Shown: positions 12,262 to 25,289 of the stretch, in pieces | Layout: every line of letters starts with the position of its first letter | How positions within the stretch are numbered: position 1 is the stretch's first letter | NCBI GenBank assembly: GCA_009823395.1 | Contig: CM020517.1 | Coordinates: 16,477,001 to 16,541,000 of the forward strand | Length of the DNA: 64,000 nucleotides | Direction of reading: 5' to 3' | Origin: Thamnaconus septentrionalis | Taxonomy: Eukaryota > Chordata > Actinopteri > Tetraodontiformes > Monacanthidae | Position numbers and translations under genes: made by a program | The notes under the pieces: generated by a model | What the model was told of the DNA's origin: nothing | Seen by the model: only the letters and a program-made list of their open reading frames with translations | The model's database searches: none

Positions 12262-12306
12262 GGAAGGAAGGAGGGAGGGAGGGAGGGAGGGAGGGAGGGA
12301 GGAAGG
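12262..12306 (+). repeat. (GGAG)n purine repeat
   Basis: GGAAGGAGGGAGG-type tetranucleotides within a larger purine-rich tract that extends from about 12130 to 12330. Confidence 0.9.
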
Positions 12307-12731
12307 AAAAAAAAAGAGGGAGGAGAGGCTTGGCAGCCTAGACAAATTCCTCCGGTGCTGATGAGAATGCTAATCCCTCCTCCCCCCTTCATCCCTCTCT
12401 CCTCTCTTCCATCCCCTCCGTCTGTCAGAGGCTGATGTGTTCATCTCAGCCATGTCCAGCTGCAGCGTGGACGTGCCTCTCTCTCAAGGGCCAGCCTGGC
12501 TGTGCACGCACGTGTGTGTGTGTGTGTGTGTGTGCATGCGCGTGCTTTCAGAGTGTGGGCGTTTTTGCACGAGTGGGATCAGGCGTCGCGTCGCTCGATG
12601 GGGAGGCTTGGGTGTTTTGTTTTGTTTTTTTTTGGGTTTGGGTTTTTTGCGCGTGCGCCCGTACGTGCACGGGCTCATCAATTAGAGTCGCTGCTGGAAT
12701 TGAGCGAGAACATCTTTGCCGGCTCGCAGCT

Positions 12732-12771
<40 letters not shown>

Positions 12772-13816
12772 GAGAGAAGAGAGAGTGAGAGAGAAGTCTG
12801 GACAAGCAAAAAAATAAAAAAACAAACGGTGAAAAATATCACCATTTGACAGATAGCTTCACATCAGCGCCGGTTTTGCGTCCCAGATGGACGCGTCCCC
12901 TCGTGTTGTGTTCACTGCCTTGTTAAAGGGCTCCCGATTCGGTTAGTGCGCTAATGAAGCTGGAAACCCGAGACGCACGAAAACTCCAAACTCTGCCCGT
13001 GGACGGGTCGCCGCCGCCGCTGCGGAGGAGCAACGTCTCCAGCTGGCTCAGTGCACGTCTCCACCAGAGAGAACGTCGGGGAAGTGATGTATTCAGGGAC
13101 ATCCTGGCATTTCCAATTTTTCTCCTCATAAAGTCGAACCTGACGACGTTTCCCAAAATCTATTGGTTTTATTAGATGGTTTGAAGAGGCGCTGGGTGGG
13201 AGTTGTGCTGAAAAGGAATCTTTAAAGGGGGCTGATCCTGATTTGGATTGGATAGTAAATCCTTTTCAGCTGTTGTGTTTTTGTGCCGCCCACTGTTTTA
13301 GTTTGGTGTTGGCATTTATGTCTTTCTGAGTGCAGTGTTACATTTGTCCCATGTATCTGGGCTCAGCAACCTGCAGTGTGCACACTCAACCGCGAGACCA
13401 CTCAACAGCCTCACTTTAATATACGATTACCAAAATAAAACACTCTCCAGAAAATATATTTAGCCCTCTGTTTACAGCCTCCTACAAAATAATCATGGTT
13501 GCAGCTTCCCGCTAATCTGGATGATGAAACAGACAAAAACAGGGGAGCCGTGAGGCGGTCTCAGGGGGGCAGAGCTAACACTGAGGTGTCGGTTGTACTT
13601 TGTGACTTCACAGGTAAGGATTTGACTGACAGGCGAGAGACACATATTGTCGTTTGTTGTTTGGAAACACGAGTAAAGTAAATTAAAAAAAAAAAATGTT
13701 ATAAAAGTCAGTTTGTTCACTTTATTTGCATCAGTGCAAATAAAGTTAAGAATTTTTTTCCCTTTTCTCTGTTACAGCAGCATTTCCTTAGAATGTGAGG
13801 TGGGATGTTTGGACGA

Positions 13817-13861
13817 TGGACAGACAGACAGACAGATAGACAGACAGATAGACAGATAGAC

Positions 13862-13908
<47 letters not shown>

Positions 13909-13955
13909 AACTTTATTAAACCCTTGAGGGAATTCCCTCAGGAAAATTTGAGTTC
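13817..13955 (-). repeat. (GACA)n(GATA)n array with a retroelement 3' tail
   Basis: GACA/GATA tetranucleotides at 13817-13908 run directly into ACTTTATTAAACCCTTGAGG and GAATTCC. This is the reverse complement of the AATTTCC..TTGGG.TNAATAAAGT tail typical of fish non-LTR retroelements. A forward copy of that tail lies at 58048-58092, so the GATA array is probably the expanded 3' tail of a LINE or SINE insertion on the minus strand. Confidence 0.65.
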
Positions 13956-14779
13956 CAGTCGGAACCAGACACTAAACCAACCATCCAATGAAGTGATCTG
14001 TGACAAATCAAGCCCAGTTGCAAAAACATGTTGGCTGGATTTAAGCACAGACGAAGCCAGGCTTCCTGTTGAAGCAGCGTGTCCTCCTCCGGTGCGTCTG
14101 CAGTGTTCCTCTCCTCCTCCAGCAGCAGCGAGTGGACAAACTCACTCTGGTTTTTCTACACGACGTCAACCTTCCACTGATGCCGTGAGGCACTTGCACA
14201 GGGGCGTCCAGGTGGCCGTCGCTCGCATTGCTATTACCACTAAATCCTCCACGCCGGCCCTTTAAAGGCCACAGAGAGAAGCCCCTTGCGCCTCCACCCC
14301 CCAGCCCCCACCCTACCAACCCTCCGTCTGATTTTAATTTCAGACTTCCTCTGCCACTTCTCTTCAGCGTCTCCATCCTTTCATCCCCTCTGCTTTTCCT
14401 CCTCCCTCTCTCCCTCCTTCCCTCACTCCCACCCTCTCCCGATGCTCTTTCGGCCCGTCTCGCTCTTCCCCCCTTCCCCCCTCCCATCACACCGCCCCTC
14501 CCTACCTCCCCCTCCTCCCTCGGTCTTCTCCGGCTGAAATAATGAGAGTGTAGCAGCGAGCTGTGGTGTGACGGGCCGATCGATGATCCAACAGGCAGAG
14601 ACGGGCGGGGGGGAGGAGGAAGAGGAGGAGGAGGAGGAAGGGGATGGGGGCGGGTAGGGGAGACGGGTGAGGATAAAAACCTGCAGACAGTCAGAGAGCA
14701 GTGAAAAATGGAACGGCGTGACGTTGCTGGACGGGAATTGTTGGTTGCATCACAGTTCCGGCGGAAGACTTCCAAAGGC

Positions 14780-15130
14780 GGACGGCCAAATTAATTGGAA
14801 TCTATTTTTATAAGTAGCCAGATGAAGTGACACGCTTCATAAGTCAAAGCTCAAGCGAGTGTTTTGAGTTGTGACATTGACCTTTTTTTTATTGTGGGGA
14901 GAGTGTGTTGAACCTTGCGTGCACAGGCTCCACACACATCGGAGGAGCCGCGCGCTGCCTCGTGCACGGCATCTTCCCGCCGAGCCGCCTCAGTGTCGGA
15001 GTTAAACGCTCCTTTTCCTTCATCTCACTGCTGAAATTGCAATTTGAATGAATTTTAATCCGGCCTAACCGAGCCAATTTAGTGGAGCTTTCCCCACTCA
15101 TCAGTCTCAAAGTCTCCCGGGGCTCGTCTT
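14780..15130. promoter_or_regulatory. Candidate conserved non-coding block
   Basis: Non-repetitive and AT-rich with homeodomain-type words: AAATTAATTGGAATC near 14790, TTGAATGAATTTTAATCC near 15045, and AGCCAATTTAGTGG near 15070. It contrasts with the low-complexity DNA on its left. Conservation has not been tested. Confidence 0.25.
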
Positions 15131-16261
15131 GGACCCGACAGTTGGTCAATAAGTAACTGCGGGATTCCGCCGGGGGATCAAGGAGAGCCAGAGGTGATGG
15201 GATCTGTTGACTGAGCATCAGTTTGCAGAGGAGACAGGTGCACGTCGTCGCCTCCCAGGGCACGCTCCCAGCACTGCGGCTCTGCCCGTCCTGTTGTGGT
15301 GCTGTGGGAGAGGAAGCCAGTCTGAGCGCAGTGTTCCTGCCTCCAACACGGAGCCACGTAGTGTAAAAGCTTTTACTTAAATCTCGGTACGCGTCTGTGT
15401 CATAATTGGCTGGCACTGCAGGGGGAAAACCATAGAATGCCGTATGAGTTTCAGGGTGTAAATGTTGTTTATAGCACATTACAGTTTTGATTTCATTGCA
15501 GTATGAAATCAAAAGCTTTTTTCAAGGAGTTTATTTATTTGTTTACTTATTTATTCATTTTTAAGTGGCGGGCAAAGGCTCCGTCTGTCCTGCGTTTAAA
15601 CCCCCAACAGCTAGATGGCAGTGTTGTAATATATCTGTTCTTATTTGATTCAACGAAAGTCCGCTCGGCAGAGGAAGAACCTGAACGTCACTGCAAAGAA
15701 AACCAGATGACTTAATAAATCTGGAGCCGTTTCAATGAGGCACTTGTTCCCTTCAGACCTCTGGATTGAGAAGCAAGTGCTTGTTTTCATCCAGCCAAAC
15801 ATTCTACCCCTGGGTGTTTGGCCTGTTCTTGGAGAAAGAAAATACCAAAATGTATAGTTTCAGACAATTGTGAATGTTGATATTTTGTTTGCATTTTTCC
15901 TCATTTGGAAAAAAAAATTACCTTTGTTCTTTACTATCATGTAACACATATTTGAAAACGAAATGTAACATGAAGTTTGGCATTTTATAAAGGCAGTGAA
16001 GGCAAAGCGACTATATTGTCATTATACACTAAACCTTTCAACAAAATTACGATATTTGAACATTTTTTATTTTTTTTTTATTCATTATTAGAATTAAAAT
16101 AAAAGATTTTGAGTCTTGCCCACACCTGGATGGACTTTAAACTTGCCTAATAATAAATATATCACTACAAGGTATCAAGTGACGATTGCACCCTACAGAT
16201 ACCGTCTGCCTCCCTGCCCAAAAATGATTTTTATTTTTTTTGGTACCTCTGCCCTCTCCAG

Positions 16262-16398
16262 GTCACCAGCACTGCCACCCTGGAGGGCAAAGGTCAGCTG
16301 AAGTTCACCTCAGGCAAGTGGAGTCCGCACCACAACTGCAGCCAGCTTGCCACAGCCAATGACACAGCCATACGGGGGTGGGACCTTCGCACCATGAG
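16262..16398 (+). CDS. eipr1: eipr1 coding exon (about residues 173-218)
   Basis: The acceptor CTCCAG ends at 16261 and the donor is GTGAGC at 16399-16404. It carries 45 codons plus two bases (phase 2). It encodes [19 protein letters not shown], then the blade with [16 protein letters not shown], in which GWD is the WD40 repeat-closing motif. The phase 0 junction to the previous exon is consistent with family length. An alternative start at a further AG would break the match to the family. Confidence 0.95.
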
Positions 16399-18778
16399 GT
16401 GAGCTCCTCTTCTTTTGTTTGTTTGTTTCAACCATGGCAGGAAGAAAACTTTAGGGCGAAACAAGTTGTTTTTTTTTTCTTAAGTGCATTTTTGGATTTT
16501 TGGATGACCACCTTGCAATTTGAGTCAATAAGATATTGAGCGTGAGATATTACAGAACCACTGTTCCGTTGGATGAGAATTTAAGAAATAATGCGCTTTT
16601 ATCACATTGAGGATTTTCAAAAAAGGTAACATCCAGTATCCAGTAAGCTTCAGCACTAAGTCGCCTTTTTTTTAACACTGCATGCACCTTCTCACACCTG
16701 AAACACGCCGAGGCCGGATTTAAAGCTGACAGTAACGAGTCGCAGCAGTTGCCAGAGCTTAACATTTTCAGCAGGTGTTTACACGTCCCTACAACATATT
16801 TCACCGCATTGCAAGTTTGCATGAAAAAAAAAATGCATTTAATGTGACATATTGAATGAAAATATTACAGATGAGTTCTGACATAACACCACCCCCCTCA
16901 CCGCTACTCATGTCTACTGCAGACAGTGAAGCTGAGACCTATTTTTTTCCCCTTAAATATGATTTTGGTCAAAACGATCACAGTAAATGTTGTTCTAGCG
17001 CAATACAAGTATTCGCTTTGGTTGATCTTCAATCCAAGATGAAATATTTCTTAGATCCTTTGGAATTATAACTTGTATTGTCTACCAAACTTACAATGGT
17101 AGTACCAACCAAACTGCACCGATCATATCGAGTTTTGAAAGGGACTAAATACAGTCAAAATAATTATTTACCTTTGAGTGAAAATTAGCATCACACCAAA
17201 GAAGTGTTTGGCATGCAACATGGATGTTGCTGCAATGGATGGAAACTTGATCTGGAGAAAATCCAGGATTTGAATCACCAGTAAAATGGGAAATAGAAGT
17301 TTTGTGCTATAATGGCATCATATTTTTTGTTGTTGTTGGTTTTAAAACATCTTGTATGAAAAAAATAATTGTTCTGTCATCGATAGCAACATTGGCATCG
17401 TATCAAAAGGTTTGATGGAGGTATGGAAGTAACCCCCTTACATAAAAGAATTAAATACAAGTAAAAATCCTCGATTTTGAGTGAATAAACCCTCCGCCGA
17501 TTACATTCAAGCCGACCGATACGAGCGCTTGTTCCTGCGACTTCAGCGGGGCAGCCATAGCTCAAGGCTTTCTGCTCGTGCAAGGCGCGACAGCTATACG
17601 TCAGCGCCCCATGGCGAGCTTCAGTGCAGCGCAGTGTTTAATTAAACCCTTGTCAGAGCCGGTCGAGAGTGAAGCGAAAACATGTTGTCCACCGCAGAAA
17701 AAAGAAAACCCCTTCCACGGCCGCTCTTTGTTCTTCTCTGGCTGTGAAAATGCCGCCCGATGGCAGAGCTGCTACTTCGGCTTCCACGCCAGTCAGTTCC
17801 AGCTTCAGCTCGGCTCTGGTTCTCCTTCCGTTCCGTCTGCTCCTGGAGATCAAATCACCGTGGAGCCGAGTGAAAACGCTTTGCAACTGGACGTTTTCAA
17901 GGCGGATGTGCAACATGTTTGGGATTGAAATGTTTCGGATTTGGGTTAGTGGTCAAGTTGAGCTCGGCTGAACCTCCGGAAAAATTCACAGTGAAAACAG
18001 TACAAACCAAAAAAATCAAGTTGGGAATTTAGTAGAGCTCATTAGAAATATTTTATTTTTATTTTAACATCAAAAAAGTTTTCTTGGCTGTTCAGCAACA
18101 ACCCTCAATAAAAAAAAAGAATACTTCAGCTCCTCCATGCTGCTGTGATTCTCAACCAACATCAGACTTCCACGTGATCTAATCAGTATCATTGATGAGT
18201 GTATTTCAACAGTGAAACTGAGTGACAGCAGACCCAGGATGAATCAAAATATGGGACCCCCCACTCAACTTCCTCTTTATCCTTATCTCTTGTTTTCCTT
18301 GAATGTAACGACGCTCCTGCGTGATGAAGAGCGCCGCCGCCGACACAAATCCTCCGTCTCCACGGCCAGCGTGTGCGCCTGACGCGCGGTAACCTTGTCG
18401 CCGCAGGGGTGTGGGTACGAGCGGCCCACCTCGGAGTCTCGCACCAGCCAGCGTCTCGTCGTCGTGCACTCGCTTGATAATCAGCCCCCTCCCCTCAACC
18501 ATCGCCGTGATAACGGCGGCGCAGCAGAGGGGACTGAGAGGGGGGCGTTGGTTGAAAGGGCGGTGGTGGTGGTGGAGGTAGGAATATATTCAGATGTGTA
18601 TCACAGGCCCAGATAAGATAGTTGAATCACTGATATCGCTCTCTGTCAGCCCCGTAACAAATTATAGAGTTCCTACGTCTCCGTTTTTTCGGCCGTCCCC
18701 CCCCTCCCCCTCCTCCTCCCGCTGTGCTATTTTGAAAGATGCAACAGTGCTGATTTGGCTGTCGGTACAAAGCCAAGG

Positions 18779-18809
18779 AGGGGGCGGCGGCGGCGGCGGC
18801 GGCGGCAGC
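18779..18809 (+). repeat. (GGC)n trinucleotide repeat
   Basis: About eight GGC units, the largest CGG-class repeat in the window, in a GC-rich patch. There is no supported reading frame, so the apparent polyalanine or polyglycine tracts are not called as protein. Confidence 0.95.
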
Positions 18810-19716
18810 GCAGGGCTTGTTAGCAGAGACCACCGTCTCATGTCTCGTACCACGGATAACGCACGGGAGGTTCTGTGCATTTTTCACCGGTCTCGGTTCC
18901 TTTACAATTTGCAGGCATGTTTGGGTTTTTGCTTTGTAGTTGCCGCTGGTGTGCCGGCTATACTTTCAGTCGCATAGCAGGGACTGTTGTCATTGCAGAT
19001 GAAGAAACTGAACCTTGATTTTGCTGATTTTGCTGATTGTATGAACGTGTGGACGTTTGTTTTGGGTTTTTTTTGCCAAATGCTGCACTCGCACTCTTCC
19101 ATTCAGCTCAGAACTGGAGGCTTCAGCAAGATGGACGTCCTTTCAGCGCATCCAGAGTACAAGAGTACAAGAACTGCGCTAATTGTATTCTCTTATTTTG
19201 TCTTATTAACAACAAACAACATATTTTCCATTAGTTTGTGTCTCTCTGATGCAGCCAAACAACAAGCTCAGGCAAATATTTAATGACAATAATCGGGTTT
19301 GAGTCAAAATTTTCAGGGTGTCTGAAAACTTCCGCTACTGACTCCTTGTCGCGGTTCTAGATTCTGCTCCGACAAGCAAAAAAACAAAACAACGCTTCAC
19401 ACATATCACCTTAAATTAGGACAGAGTTGAATGTGATGAAATAGTGTTTGCAATGATATTGGCTGATTCATTATGAATACGTTGAGATGGATAACGGACG
19501 ACTGGAATATTAACCATCCCTGAGGAGGACGAAAACAATAAAATCAAATAAATAATGACCCAACATTTTTGGAAACCATCTGCTCATTCCTAATACTCAC
19601 TATTTGGTCTTTTTTTGTTTTTTTTCCTGCGATTGAATCTTCAGCTTCAGTGTTTTCGTCGACATTTTCAGCCTTAAAACGAGGACACGGCTACGTCTGT
19701 GCGCGCCCGTTGTGCC

Positions 19717-19718
<2 letters not shown>

Positions 19719-19752
<34 letters not shown>

Positions 19753-19887
19753 TCTTTCTTCCCACGTGTGTTTGTGGACGTGCGTGCTTGTGTGTTCGTC
19801 CAGTTGGCGTGGCAGCTGCGCGATGGCAGCCCCTCTCAGCATGCTCCGCTGCCTCCTCGGACGACCTCTGAGGTGTCCCCTCGCATC

Positions 19888-19930
<43 letters not shown>
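19719..19930 (+). repeat. (GT)n and (CA)n tracts in inverted arrangement
   Basis: (GT)n lies at 19719-19749 and (CA)n at 19889-19930, separated by about 140 bp. Transcribed together they can form a GU/AC stem. Confidence 0.95.
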
Positions 19931-19934
<4 letters not shown>

Positions 19935-20160
19935 CCCTGGCATGAGCAAACTATGGCCCGGGGGCCAAATGCAGCCGGTTAAGCTTTTTAATCCGGCCCC
20001 GCTGGATAAGAAATTATACTCATAGTAAATAAGTCATAAAATAGCTCTATTCCATCCATTATTTCATTGTTCTCAGAGTCGTTTCAATAAAGAGCTGAAC
20101 ACCGTGAGGCTTCAAACACAATGATTTTGTTCTAACGTCTTTGCTCATTTTCAATTGACA
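19935..20160 (+). mobile_element. hAT-like non-autonomous element, left end
   Basis: CCTGGCATGAGCAAACTATG, GCCCGGGGGCCAAATGCAGCC and AATCCGGCCCCGC resemble the terminal segment of a vertebrate hAT family in which the end reads GCAAACT.CGGCCCG.GGGCC. The right boundary is not certain. The AT-rich continuation to about 20160 has no coding capacity. Confidence 0.5.
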
Positions 20161-20665
20161 TGAAAAGCAACATGTTTTCTACACATCCCATCACATATTT
20201 CTTCCTCCTATGAGATGGGTCATCAAAACACTCCATCCAGCTGCTGCTGCTCCGCTACCCCCCCGGCACATTTTTAGAACCCAGTGTGGCCCCACCAGCC
20301 CAGGCCTCTCCTCACCCCTCCTCCGCCATCACAGCTGCCCGCCGCTGAAACAGGGACGGGACAGAGAGCCCACCCCCCCCCCTCCACCAGCAGCCCCACC
20401 CCCTCCCTCCGGTTGGTTATCTAACACCGCGGCGAGGCAGCTATAGCGCCGCAATCTGCGAGCTGCCGCGCCTTCCCAGACGCCGAGAGCTTAGGAAAAA
20501 AACAAAGATTAAACTGCTAATAAAACATATATGGGTCCGGGTCTGGTTTGTACTGATGTAATATGCAGCATTATGTAAATTATGGAGCGCTCGGCGTCGG
20601 TATTGAGGACAGGAAGCTGCGTTTCTGATGTAAAATTCTCACACAGTCTCACTTCTTCTGAGCAC

Positions 20666-20668
<3 letters not shown>

Positions 20669-20757
<89 letters not shown>
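20669..20757 (+). repeat. (CT)n microsatellite, about 89 bp
   Basis: Nearly pure CT with one G interruption. It is a polypyrimidine tract with H-DNA potential. Confidence 0.98.
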
Positions 20758-21293
20758 TTTATTTAATTTTTTCACTTTTTTTCTTATTCTACCTTGGCTC
20801 TTCCATTATTCAGAGCGTAATCCCTGTTGTACCAAGCGCTGCTGCTGTGATTTCTTCTTCTTTTTTTTTTCCAGCCGTATTCCGTGCATGCTGTAAAGGT
20901 CGCGTGGTGCCACGGCAGTGTCAGAGGCCGCCTGGCAGCGTGTTGAAGGGTGGGGTGTTTTTTTTTTACTCCCTGTGACACAGAATGTTGCAAACGCAGC
21001 GTTGAAAGCTAAAGCAACGCACGAAGCAGTCGTTAGTCAGATGCGTATCACAGCTGTTCAATATCCACTGAAGAAAGATTAGTCAAATATATCTGTAACA
21101 TTGGTGTCACAATACTGTATTGTTATTATTATTATACTTTACTTTATATGAAGACAAGTATTCCTAAATACTGAATAAGATATATACTGAGTGAGAAAAA
21201 GAAATAAGTACAAAACACAGATATACATCACAACTCATTTAAAACACGTCTAAAACAGACGTCTGTTTCAGTGCTTCCAGAGGTATGACAATC

Positions 21294-21328
<35 letters not shown>

Positions 21329-21903
21329 ACAGCATTCACAGCTTTTGTGTACAATGAGACCAGTTGCACAGAAGCCCACTGGACCAATAAGAGTCATAGA
21401 ATCTCTTGTGAAAACCATGTATTTTTTTTTTCTTTTTTTTTTTTTTACAGTCTTCCAATTCCACCCAAGCCGATATCATCATGCGGGCAGTGATTTAGAA
21501 ATTTCACCATCTACTCGGCCGCTGCTCTTATTGATCGGGCACTTTTTCAAGCTTGGTGCCCCCGACCCCCCCCCCCCCCTAAAAAAAAAAAAAAAAAGAA
21601 ACCCTCCTCCAATCATTGGATAACCTTGTTTCTGACATTTCAGGAGGGGAGCAGGGACAGGCGATGTCGAGAGACACTCTGTCGCTGGCGCCGCTTCAAT
21701 TCGTACCCTCACTCACAAACTTTTTTTTTTGTAATTTTCATTTTATTTATTTTTTTATTGTTTTTATTTTTTTTTTCATTTTTATTTTTTATTTTTAAGC
21801 ATCCTGATCAATTTCGGACCTCAGGGGCGCCTCCAGCTTTTGAATAATCTCGGGCTCGCCGACAGGCACGCAGCACCCGCCACCCGCGACGCATCATTGC
21901 GAT

Positions 21904-21904
<1 letters not shown>

Positions 21905-21966
<62 letters not shown>
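21905..21966 (+). repeat. (GT)n microsatellite, about 62 bp
   Basis: Pure GT following GATGAGT and ending in GCGTCAGAGG. Confidence 0.98.
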
Positions 21967-21969
<3 letters not shown>

Positions 21970-22469
21970 CAGAGGGAGGCGTGGGGGGGCTGTCACCAGG
22001 GATGTTCTCATGCTGACCGACAGTCCACAGTGAGGGAGGGGGAGGAGGGGTGGGGGGGCAACAAACGCACACTGAGCTGTGTAATAGCTGTCAGGCCCTG
22101 TGGCCGTGCAGCCGCACACTGCAGGGTGCAGACTGAAGAGAGAGAGAGAGAGGGGGGAGGGGTGGGGGGGGGAGGGGGGAGGCACGAACGAAAAAAAAAG
22201 AGGGGATCATAAAAGACGGCGAGATGATTGATAGCGGCTCTATTTGCTCCTTCACAGCGGAGGTTAAAAGCCAGATGTCTGCTGGTTGGTGCTCGACGGC
22301 GGCGGATCCTCGCGTCCAGCCTCACAACAGCAGCTTTCAGTTTATTTCTGGTTTTTTTTATTCCACCTATTCCACATAGTTTGGGCGACGATTTCTGCAC
22401 CGCCACCATAATAAGCTACCCAACGACGGTAAAGCATTATTCACAGCCCTCGCCATCCTATTTTTTTTC

Positions 22470-22590
22470 TCTCATATTCAAATACGGCTCCATTATGCAA
22501 AAAAAAAAAAAAAAAAAAGTGTGGCCTATTAGGTTTATCTTATTCCGTATTCTAATACGAACCATTATGCAAAAAAAAAAAAAAAAAGGG
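22470..22590 (+). repeat. Tandem pair of about 72-bp units each ending in poly-A
   Basis: CCATTATGC followed by 17-19 A residues occurs twice, at about 22491 and 22563. Similar wording precedes each copy (AATACGGCTCCATTATGC and AATACGAACCATTATGC). This is a small tandem duplication with an A-tract at the end of each unit. Confidence 0.7.
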
Positions 22591-23466
22591 GCCGGACCGG
22601 TTTTTGAAACGTTGATTTGAGGAGTGGAGGAACTTTTGAACCCGGACGGCGTCACATCGATCATCTCTAACCTTTTCACGTGCTCGCCCCGACTCCGCCC
22701 CCTCCCAACCCCCCCGAGTGAGCGCGCTTGCATCAGCCCTGCGTAGTAATGCCGTATTCACGACCTCGCCCGCACCTTGAAATCAAGGACTGAAACTGAG
22801 CGGTCGTCATTTTTGATATAAGACAGCACCACGGACCGACCGACCGACCACTCCCCACTCGCAATTACAAGTTACCCTGTTGAAAATGTAATAATATTGT
22901 AACTATTTCAAATACTTTATCAAAGTAAGTATTGTTTCCCCTCTTCTGTAATTCGCTTCATAAAATGTAATTTGACGGCTTTAGGAGTCTTTTCGTGACT
23001 TCAGCCTCCACTTCCTCACTGTCGCTGTCTTGCCTGACGTCTCGAAGGGCATTGATGCGTCACTGCTACATAGATCTGCAGTTTTTTTGTTGTTATTTTG
23101 ACAATTATCGTGTGAGGCTGTACCACTCGCGGGGGGGGGGATGACCTGAAAAGACTCGGAACACGGGACCTTGAAGCAAAATGCTCTCTGTACTGCAGAG
23201 TAGAGGCAGCGTTCGTGTCCCGCCCGCATGAAGCCAGTCAGTCTCCGCAGTCGTGACCAGGAGGCTGTTTTTTTTTCCCCTCGGCGAAACCTTTCGTACT
23301 TTCCCGGAGTGAAACTCACTACTTTAGTTAAAGGTTGCCGGGGCTGCTGGGATGCAAAGGCCAGAACCAGCGGCGTGAGCCTCTGGCGCGCTCACGACCC
23401 TCAACATTTCTTACCTCCGACTCTGAGGTGTGGCCTGATTGAGAAAGTTTTGAGAAAGACACCCTG

Positions 23467-23610
23467 AGGCGGAGGTCGCCAACCTTTTAGGACCTGAGAG
23501 CTGCATCATGGGTACCAAGTCATATACCAAGGCCAACCAGTTTGCTCCACTTCTCTGAAATAACACATTTTTCTGTTAACCTTTAGTTGTATATCAAGGT
23601 TGGACACGGA
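23467..23610 (+). mobile_element. Teleost interspersed repeat fragment
   Basis: GGTCGCCAACCTTTTAGGAC, GAGAGCTGCATCATGGGTAC and GGCCAACCAGTTTGCTCC match my memory of a dispersed, non-autonomous, hAT-type fish repeat. The boundaries are approximate and no transposase is visible. Confidence 0.45.
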
Positions 23611-24299
23611 TCGTATCAATATTCAACACCTTATTTCTATTCATCTGAGTTCACCGAAACCTCTCTAGACTTCATGAATAATCAAATATTTTGATCATTT
23701 TATTTTCAAGATACTGTCGTTTTGGAATCTATATAAGTACAAGTGTGATTCCAAAAAGAACTGCAGCGGAATAAAATTCAGTCTTAGCCGCAGCTGGCCC
23801 AGTGGTGCCAGGAGTTGGTTAACTCGTGTGGTCCTTGGTGGCACCGCGCTGGTGACCCCTGGTATCAACTCTCATCCAATCAGGCGTCGTGGATGTTACG
23901 TCGACTCGTGCGCAGAGTGCGACGGCCCCCAACTCCCCCACCCCCACCCACCCACTCACCAGCACCAGCACCAGCTCCAGCGAGCTCTTTATGCTCGCCT
24001 TTGAGATTTCCCCAGTCATTAGGCTGCTTGATGTAATGATCCCTTACTTTCATGCATGGGCAGACTCTCCTCCTCCCTCCCTCCCTCCTCCCTCCATCCA
24101 TCCCCCGCTCTGTCCCCGTTGGCCGCCGTCCTCCCTCGCTACCTGCCTGCGCGCCACTCTGTCTGCCATCCTTCTTCCTACCGCCAGGCCCTCGTCTCAA
24201 AGCCGGCCTTTAATTTTGATCAGCGATGAAATGATTGCTCTCCTCTTTCCATTTTTCTTCCCTTCCCCGCCCTCCCCGCTGCGGTTGTCATAGAAACAG

Positions 24300-24300
<1 letters not shown>

Positions 24301-24335
<35 letters not shown>

Positions 24336-24419
24336 ACTTGCTTGTGTGTCGTCTGTGTTCCAGTCGATCCCCACAGCAGAGCGATTTATCACCCAGCCTG
24401 AGCCAAGAGGGAGGGAGGG

Positions 24420-24463
<44 letters not shown>
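24301..24463 (+). repeat. Two (GT)n microsatellites
   Basis: GT tracts at 24301-24331 and 24423-24463; the second is preceded by a short GGGA repeat. Confidence 0.97.
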
Positions 24464-24469
<6 letters not shown>

Positions 24470-24799
24470 CGATTGCCAATTTCGTGTTTGTCTGTCCTCC
24501 TTCCGCTCCTCTCTCTCCCACCTATATCTTCCTTTTTCCTGTATTTACACTCTCAGCTCTGGGATTTTTTCTGCTGGGTTCGGGGAGGCGTTGAGAGTGC
24601 GTTCTCCCAGTTTTATGTTTTTATCTGTGAGCGCTTAACAGCGTGTGTAATACACACACCCACACACGCGCGCGCGGACACGCTCGCTCACCCACCCACT
24701 CCGAGCCGGAGCCGGCTGGGCGAGTCGAGATGCTCGGCGGCTCGGGGGCCCCGGCCGCGGCTCTAATCCTCGCCACTCGTACAAACACAAACAGTGGCC

Positions 24800-24831
<32 letters not shown>

Positions 24832-24932
24832 GTCCCAGGTCTGCTCCCCTATTAGCCTGAGCTTAGGGAGTGTATGCACAAGTGTGTGTGTGTGTGAGTC
24901 AGTGTCAGTGAGCGTGCGTGAGAGAGCTGGAT

Positions 24933-25058
<126 letters not shown>

Positions 25059-25289
25059 AACCTAATTTCTTGCTCCATTTCCTTTTTTCATGCGGGCGGC
25101 CGCGTCCCATTCCTTGGCGAGGCCCGGCTCCGACGCCAGGCGACCCCACCCACCCGCCCGCCGCCCACCCGGGTCACGCCTTTTAGCCGCGAGTCACGCG
25201 CGGCAGGTGGGGAGGGTCGGGGGGCGGGAGTAGGGAGGGGTCACTGTAAGCAAAAATCGCCCGTGCCTCCGGAAAAAAAAAAAGTCGCT

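Larger units (their letters stand above)
8417..16261 (+). other. eipr1: eipr1 intron (7.85 kb)
   Basis: Phase 0 intron from GTAAGG to a TCTCCAG acceptor ending at 16261. It contains (CA)n at 8428-8454, Tc1-like relics near 9161-9205, 10222-10310 and 11220-11428, a MITE end at 11433, (GT)n at 9715-9776, a GGAG array, GACA/GATA repeats with a retroelement tail at 13817-13955, a strongly pyrimidine-biased block at 14280-14540, and a candidate non-coding element near 14780-15130. Long minus-strand frames across 14041-14775 and 14889-15512 have no family resemblance and read through low-complexity DNA, so I do not call them genes. Confidence 0.8.

Noticed and set aside
14041..14775. 244-codon minus-strand frame
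   Set aside because: Pyrimidine/purine-biased low-complexity translation (Pro, Gly and Arg runs) within an eipr1 intron; no family resemblance.
14889..15512. 207-codon minus-strand frame
   Set aside because: No domain recognised, lies in an intron over a block with enhancer-like motifs; length is plausible by chance in GC-rich DNA.
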